From Podospora comata (taxonomy: Eukaryota; Ascomycota; Sordariomycetes; Sordariales; Podosporaceae): a stretch of 64,000 nucleotides of DNA. The stretch spans positions 7,998,001 through 8,062,000 of the forward strand of contig CP071493.1 of NCBI GenBank assembly GCA_017354895.1. The letters are read 5' to 3'. The position numbers and the translations under genes are program-made. Under the pieces are notes generated by a model. The model was not told where the DNA came from, ran no database searches, and was given only the letters and a program-made list of their open reading frames with translations. Every line of letters begins with the position of its first letter. Position 1 is the first letter of the stretch. Shown here in pieces: positions 57,401 through 64,000 of this stretch.

Positions 57401-59205
57401 TTTCCAAAGAGGAGAGAGTCAGAGCAAAAAAAAAATATAGGGTCTTTCAATGGCACATACAAAGATGCGCGTCGCCTGAACGGGGATCTGTGTGCGACAT
57501 GAGGGCTGCATCCCGGCTGCTGGGCGCGCTACGAAACCCATTGTCGGTGCTGACACTGGGTGCTGTTTCCATGCTGCTCTGCCTCTGGCCTCTTGGGGTT
57601 GGTGAGGTTGCACCAAAATTCGGACTAGCCAACCAGGAGCTCGCAGGAACATTACATACACGTGTAGGTACCTCTGCACACACACCGGTACCTTGATGTA
57701 CTGTTGAACACGGCAGTACGTACCTGTTGGCTCTGCCCTGCAATTGGACGGCGGCCTCGATGCTACCTACCAACATGGGCAATCGGGCAGGGCAGCCTGT
57801 CGAGGTACTCGCTGGGTGTTATTCGGACTGCAAGTTGGCATCCAAGGCAGCAGTGGCAGCGGAACCTAGCACCTAGCAGCATCAACAGCTGGATGGATCG
57901 ATCTCGTTGATATTTCGACCACCACTGTCACGGGCAGCAGCCAGCAGCACCGGAACGGGGACGGCACCTATCTACCTTACCTACCTTGCCTATTCATCTC
58001 GTCCATGGCTCGAAACCCATTTTCCCATCCACGCAGAGCAAACAATTCTGCCCCTCAACGCACCGCCCCAGCAATTGATTCAGTCTCGCTCATTCGTTCA
58101 CTGCACCACTCCCCGCCTCATAAACCAGCGCGAGTTTTGATTCCATCCTCCTCACCGGTCACTGGCCAACTGCCTCGCCCCCACCACTCACCACCATTCC
58201 CTGCTCTCTCGTCGACCTCTTCCCCGCGTCTCACCTTTTTTTTTTTTTTTTTATTTAGCTTGCGGTGTTGCTGTGAGGCCGGACTAGCAGGGCTCTTGCT
58301 AATCTAGCTCGTTAATTCAGACGCCACACAGGTTTCATTCACGCCATCCATTCGACAATCACCACCCGCTCGTCGGCTTCTGCTTATTAGTCCCGCAACC
58401 ACAACGCAGTACCCCGGGAACAAGCCATGAGATACTCTATTCGAGTGCTGCCTCTGGATCCTCGGTCCTGATTTGTCCCTGCCGTTTGCCTTCTCCACAT
58501 TCACCCTCGCTCTTCCGAGTTTCTTGTTTTCTTTCGAGACCGAAGGCCACGAGAACGGATAGACAAAAAGACACCAGCCAACACAGAAATGGGAATAGTG
58601 CTCTAACAGGTGCGTGTTATAGCAGGACTTTGAGCCCGCATCAGTCTCAGGTCCCGGACTGGGCTATCTCGATATCCCGGCTCCTACTGATCATATGTGG
58701 TACGTACGTCAATGGGCAATTTTCTATTGGTCTTTTCCTTGGGGGGCACTCGCTTTTTTTTTTACTGGTAAAGGGTCCTGTGGCATTGCACTCGGTCTGT
58801 TCGTACTGCTCAAATAACAGTGCCGCGCTCTCCACCCGCAACTACACCGTTTATTTTTCCCCTGCATTACGCTGTTTTCCACTTTTGCACCCTCTGTCTA
58901 TTTTCCCTCTGCACACCCCTTCTCTTCCTTTCCCTCTTCCAGATTTGATTTCGTCAAGTAGGCCAGCGAGCGGGCAAGCATCCAAGCAAGCAGCCAGGCA
59001 AGCGTCAGTATCCCATACCCCAAGTTTCCGTTCTTGTTTTCCCCCAAGCCTCGGGCTTGCCGCATCCTCCTCGTCTTGTGGCAACTGGACTTGGCCGGGG
59101 TGGGTGCCTCGAGGTGCTGTCATCTTCCTCATCTTCAACCTCGCTCGATTGCAGTGCAGCGGTGGCGGAAGAAATGGGTGCTTGCTTCGGCGCCGGACGG
59201 GTTAC
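45485..59205. other. Gene desert upstream of vib-1
   Basis: 13.7 kb with no protein gene, tRNA or transposon that I can support, against about one gene per 2.4 kb in the preceding 45 kb. Composition is ordinary, not TA-rich, so it is not a RIP graveyard. Open frames (for example 47673-48332 and 56511-57440) are Ser/Pro/Arg-rich with no family. From about 56600 rightward, long C/T-rich tracts (56640-56690, 58150-58250, 58850-58945) look like promoter and leader DNA. Homopolymers occur at 46541-46559 (A9G10) and 58236-58252 (T17). It is probably the regulatory region and perhaps the long leader of vib-1; noncoding transcripts are possible. Confidence 0.55.
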
Positions 59206-61329
59206 ATGAGATCGGCAGCTTTGTGAGCCTTCCTCCCGCGCCTGTTGCCGCATGCGCCGTCCTCTGTCTCCCCGGTTTCCGTTAGCAGCTGCTAGGTGGC
59301 TCTGTGCTACACCTAGCTGGCAGTACGTTGGCAGTACCACCTAGCAAGCACCGTCCTACCGGCGCACAAGTGTTTTGCAGTGGTGCAGCAGGGGGGAGCC
59401 TGGGGACACCGAGCATCGCGTTGTGGACGCCCTGCCTGTGGACGAACTGGCTTGACACTACCTGCCTGCCCCATCATTGTTCCCCCTTCTGCATGGTTCT
59501 GAGGCGTGGCCGCGTGTGCTGACCCGAAGTCTCTATTCTCACAGCTTCACCCAGGGGTCCACTAACAGTTTGTCAACGATACCGGAAGCACCAACGCAGC
59601 CTTCCTCCTATTTAAGCCTGATCCCACCGCCTCCCGTCACTCCGTACTCCCCTGAAGGCGGTCATTATTATTCTTCCGCCCCCCCCGTCTTCCCCGGCCT
59701 GGACGTCAGGCCTCGACTGGGCTCCAAGTACGTGATACACTTAGCTTCTTTTCTGCCTTCTCGTTATGAGCTCGCCATCCCATGGCGCACTCAATTCTTC
59801 CCAGCGCTTACAGCTGTAGCAGTAGCACATCGAGCCCCTCGGGCATGGCACATGCCCCTCGGTCCACAACATTGCCGCATCCAGGATCACACTTGGGTGC
59901 TGCGCGTGATATCTACGCGACAGGGACGCCCTCCTTCAACAGGCGCCAGCCAGATCACCACTTTATCCCGCGGTCCCCCTCCTTCCCTTCACGACGGCCT
60001 CACCTCTCGCCCACCAACAGCCCGGCCAGTTACGCCTCTCTCAAGATGGACTCTGGATTCGGGTCCAAGTCGCAGCAAAACATCCCGCCACTGGGAAGTT
60101 TGACACAACACGGCCATTTGTCATATGCTGACCAGAATTCGACTCCCATCAAGGTGGACATCAACGGCATCATCGACAAGGGCTTTTTCCTGGCCGACAA
60201 TGAGTGGACCTGCTATAGACGCAACTACTTCTCATGCATTTGCTCATTCTCTCTGTCGCCCGTGCTCCCGCATGCAGGCATCCAGTTCCAGCCAACGGGA
60301 TCTACACAGGCGCACACAGTGTTCGGCTTCGCCATGTGTATTTCTGCGGTTGTGGCAGACAACGACAACCACTCCATTGAGCTCGTCCAGCACACGCCCA
60401 AGCGAGACAAAGGGCCAATCGCCAAGCCAGAGAAAGTCCGGCTCTCAGCAAAGCCGCAGCAGGCTACACACCATCCACTCGCATTGTACGGGCCAGACGG
60501 CGGCCTCGCATCCTCCAGGCCCTACGATCAAGGCTTTGGTGCTCCTCCGCAGAATTCGGCTCCCACTGAACACACATTTGAGCGTATTCAGTTCAAGCAG
60601 GCCACGGCCAACAACGGCAAGAGGAGGGCTGCACAGCAATACTATCACCTTATCGTGGAGCTGTGGGCAGATGTTGGGCAGCAGCAGGGCTCGGACTCGT
60701 ACATTAAAGTTGCGCACAAAAAGTCTGCCAAGATGATCGTACGTGGGCGCTCTCCTGGACACTACCAGCCAGAGAGGAGGGGAAGCACGAGCAGCGGGCC
60801 TGGAGGTTCTGGCGGCGGCAGTGTCGGTGGAGGCTTTCCTCCGGGACTGATGGGCCCCGGTGGTGAATATTCTACCGGATCATCCATACTCCAGGGAGGG
60901 TATCCGTCGTACGACCCTCGCTCTAATCCGTATGGCGGTACTCGACATCACCACGAGCTCACCATGGAGCCCATGATCTCGGCGGATGAGGTCAAGGCCA
61001 TCGCCGAAACGAAGGGCTATCAATACTACCCTGCAACAATTTATGAGAGCGAACACGATCCGAGACATCACCAGCATCACCCAGTTGAACTCTTCACGCA
61101 CTCGCGTCACGATGCCTCGGATAGCGGGACCAACAGCTCCATGAGTACAGGATTCGACCCAGCCAAGGTGAAGCCTGAGATGGAAGGGCTTCCAAGCATC
61201 TTCTACCCACCACAGTCCTACTACGCCAACAACCGCTGCAGCCGGTTCGAAGGCAAGCCGAGCTCGGCTGGACATTATCCTACGCTCATTCCACCGCCTT
61301 CTTCTTCTTCCGCAATGAACATGACGTGA
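59206..61329 (+). CDS. vib-1: VIB-1/XprG-type NDT80/PhoG transcription factor
   Basis: p53-like Ig-fold DNA-binding regulator. Neurospora VIB-1 controls heterokaryon-incompatibility genes, and XprG controls secreted proteases in Aspergillus. The long exon 59805-61329 encodes the NDT80_PhoG domain (about 180-380: TPIKVDINGIIDKGFFLADN, EWTCYRRNYFSCICSFSLSP, HTFERIQFKQATANNGKRRA, YYHLIVELWADVG, SYIKVAHKKSAKMIVRGRSPGHY by position). A Gly/Ser-rich linker and a His-rich tail follow. Preferred model: join(59206..59222,59545..59727,59805..61329), 574 residues. The phase-2 junctions give MRSAAFFTQGSTNSLSTIPE and RPRLGSNAYSCSSSTSS. The alternative is unspliced from the ATG at 59782 (515 residues). Identity is firm; the first 60 residues are inferred. 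Confidence 0.85.
59291..59345. repeat. Inverted repeat within the proposed vib-1 first intron
   Basis: GCTAGGTGG (59291-59299) is matched by its exact reverse complement CCACCTAGC (59337-59345). A further ACCTAGC and two copies of GGCAGTAC lie between them. A stem-loop in RNA or a paired binding site is possible. Confidence 0.6.
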
Positions 61330-64000
61330 TAGACACACGACTCCGGTCAGCTTGTACCTATTTGACGTAACGACACATTTTCTACCAACGGCTTGGGCGC
61401 TCCACGACTTTGAACGAGCCAGCGAGCGATGATCTACTCTTTACACAACAGCTTTGCAAAATTTCATGAACAATATATAACCAAAAAAGAAAAAAAAAGT
61501 GGAAGAAAAGGTGGTTGAACAGGTGGTTGAACACCAAGAGCATTTTTCTATTCTTCCGGTTCTTGATCTCTCAGGCTGGAAAGCACAAAAGGTCTCTAGA
61601 GCTCATCGAGCCTGTCGGGAATAGGCACAACGAAATCGGTTATCAAGAGCTGGACGGGCAAACTGGATTCTACGGGGCATGGATTTTTCGGCTTTTCTAT
61701 CTTTGTTGTGCTTGGCACTAATGGAGGGGTGATTGCTACACGGCACGGTGGTTTGAACAGCTTACCTGATGCTGGCCACAACACACGCCACACACCACAG
61801 ACACACACACACGCATGCGATATGGGTATGGGTACGGATACATACACGGGACTTGGGGTCGGAAAGAACACCAAACGGTTGGGTTGTTACTGGGAGGAAT
61901 TTTCGTCGGCTTATTTGCTTCTACTTCTATTGATCTTTCCTGCTTTTCGGCTAAGGAAAGTTGTTTAAAAAGGGTTTTAGGTACAAGGGTCGGAACCACC
62001 AGGTCAGAGAGCATTGCAAGGATACCCGGGTGCATCGTCTTCAATTTCTGTTTTTGTCTTTTGTATTTGCCTTGTCAGATTTCACCAACCCAACCCACCA
62101 CACGTTGCGTTTCATTTACTTTACTTCTTGGACGTTGTTGCCTTTCAGCGATCATCGGTATGTGTTTGTCTTTGGCGGCGAGATATCGGCGCAGGGAGGT
62201 TGAACGACGGCCTGTGTCACCTACCAACAACACCTCAGCCGCGTCAGTCGGGTTCAAGGGAACAAGCCGAAACAGACTTTCTTGCAAGTGCTGCAGAATA
62301 GTGTCTGTACTGTCAGGGTGGCCACGAGGGAACCGCAAGGATGATTTTGGCCCAGGCTAGGCCGCCGAGAAATTCAGGACCTTTGCGATAGGAACAGGTA
62401 GATGGGGCAGACACAGGACCGACAGACGGGCAGCACTGAGCGTGGGCGATCAAAAACACGGCTCATACAACTCGGAACAGGGAATGGGGAAATGGTTGGA
62501 TGGGCGCAGGGGAAAACCTTGCGAGGGCTCAGATCACGAACGCCCCTAAATCCGTTCAAGGTTGTTGGTAGCTCCGGCTCTCACTCGTCTGCGGGGATTT
62601 CCATTCTGGCGTGTTCATTTTGTTATTTCCACTCCCTTGCTTTTTTTTTAACATTCAATGTATTCATCTTTGTTCTGACTTGGTCAAACCAGCCTGTCAA
62701 GCTGATCTGTCTACCATATTGGCCGCTTTGCCCTGTTCGCGCTTCTGGTTCATCCATTTCAGTGTACCCAGCGCGTCAAAAATAACGGGCAGGACCCAGG
62801 TGCAAGATTGTCAACCGTGTAACACGAACACCTTCAGCCAAGCATGACTAGGACCTAACAAGAGCAAGGCCATTGTACGTTGGTGCGAGGCACAGGCGCA
62901 ACACCTCTCTAGTCCCCACGACAGAAGTTAGTATGGCAGTCCATTTTCTCATCTAATGTAACACAAGAAATCGAAGCTTGGTTGCACAAGGGACTTGAAC
63001 ACCGAAGGATCGCCCCAGCAGCTGATTGCGGTTGGTTGGTTCTCCGCCAGAATCTGACGGCCGGTGACACGAGGCAGACGAGAAGCGCCACGGCCCTTAA
63101 CCTCTACCGCCAAACCTCGCACAAACTCTGTCTTGACCTCAAACACCTGGGGCTATCTAAATGCGACCCTGATATTATGGCTTCAGGGCATGCTGCATAC
63201 TCCAGGGGGGGGTAAAGGGAATAAAGTTATCACGCAACCTCGGAGGACCATTTTGAACAGATTGGGTCTGACTAATCTGCTCTGTTGGTTTTCGTGTCCC
63301 CTTGGTTTTGCCTGTCAGGAGATGCGGAAGGACCCGGTGGTTGCATCTGAGCAACATGCTGACCAGCGGTGATAAGGTGACCCCAAAAGGGCAACGGCTT
63401 CACAAAAAGGCGGGGTACCTCCCATTATTATGCCTTCTGCTTCACCTATACCTTGAAGAGTTGAAAGGATCGCAAGTCGAATACGTGGAGACTTGCATTC
63501 TAGGTTGGCCCGGACTATACGACGCGACCCCGGGATGCTTCGAGAGCTCCATGCTGCAGGTGGCTGGCTGCCCGGTTTGATCTGACGGCCGGAAGGCCGG
63601 GATGGCATCACACTCATCGCATCGCACTGGACTCGCGTTTTTAAATTCCCCACAGTGACGAGTTGCTCTGCCACGTTTCAAGTAGGTGATTCCAATCGCT
63701 GTTGCAGTTGTATGGCTGTGTGCGTACCCGCAAGTCTGCCTCAACCTCTGTGGCCCGGCCATCTTTCCGCAGTTTCCATGGCCACAATGGGTGGAAGGAC
63801 CTACTCTCGTCCTCGCGAATGTCTCTAGCTAGGTCCTCTGCTCTTTATCTGCCTTCGTGTAAAGGTGGGTAAGCCGCAGCAAACAATCTCATCACTATGC
63901 ACGCCATGGAAATGCACATGTCAAAAAACCGTACACCAATTTGAGCAAAAAAAGAGCGCTACAACCAGCAAGGAAAACCGCCAGATTCATGACGCCCCCC
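61330..64000. other. Region downstream of vib-1, no gene seen
   Basis: 2.67 kb to the window edge. It contains a 12-bp tandem duplication (GGTGGTTGAACA twice, about 61511-61534) and a CA-rich microsatellite (about 61785-61815). Frames here start at non-ATG codons or lack any family. A minus-strand tRNA-like T-loop near 62990 does not fold. The first few hundred bases are probably vib-1 3' untranslated region. Confidence 0.5.

Noticed and set aside
56511-57440. 309-codon plus-strand frame upstream of vib-1
   Set aside because: Reads mostly through C/T-rich tracts (runs of Phe, Ser and Pro) with no domain. It fits leader or promoter DNA better.
59477-60103. 208-codon frame overlapping the start of vib-1
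   Set aside because: No ATG at its opening. Only its part 59545-59727 is used, as a spliced exon; the rest is a shadow of the vib-1 main exon.
62960-63060. Possible minus-strand tRNA (sequence resembling a T-loop near 62990)
   Set aside because: The flanking bases do not form a T-stem or an acceptor stem, and no anticodon arm can be drawn.

Overview
The window is nuclear DNA from a filamentous ascomycete, most likely a Sordariales mould of the Podospora/Neurospora group (inference). The evidence is short GT-AG introns of about 50-130 nt, Pezizomycotina-type proteins (END3, a VIB-1/XprG regulator, SLATT_fungal), a small TA-rich island that looks like repeat-induced point mutation, and intron-bearing eukaryotic tRNAs. 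I support 17 protein-coding genes, 3 tRNA genes and one short inverted-repeat transposon. There are no plasmid, phage, CRISPR or operon features.

Left part (0-22 kb): acyl-CoA-binding protein, an AIF/AMID-like flavoprotein with a GC-AG intron, END3, a TA-rich island, a 1519-residue unrecognised low-complexity protein, a DUF604/GT31-like type II membrane glycosyltransferase, a SLATT_fungal two-TM protein, TRM1 with a likely mitochondrial leader, a lipid-kinase-fold protein and tRNA-Val(AAC).

Middle part (22-45.5 kb): a sugar transporter with candidate CRE-1 sites upstream, GCN5, an ABCF ATPase, a Cys-rich GPI-type wall protein, tRNA-Phe(GAA) with a 17-nt intron, GLO3 and TIM21 (divergent, 385 bp apart), a roughly 450-bp MITE-like element, a BTB-bromodomain protein, tRNA-Cys(GCA) and a leucine-rich hypothetical protein.

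Right part (45.5-64 kb): a gene desert of nearly 14 kb without convincing coding sequence leads to one gene, the NDT80/PhoG transcription factor vib-1/xprG at 59.2-61.3 kb. Its N-terminus appears to lie on two small upstream exons. The last 2.7 kb shows no gene.

The genes are mostly unrelated housekeeping functions: endocytosis and ER-Golgi traffic (END3, GLO3), mitochondrial import (TIM21), tRNA maturation (TRM1), chromatin acetylation writing and reading (GCN5, BTB-bromodomain), and nutrient and self/non-self control (transporter, VIB-1). Exon borders come from splice signals and reading phase read by eye. Family calls come from recognised motifs, not from database searches.
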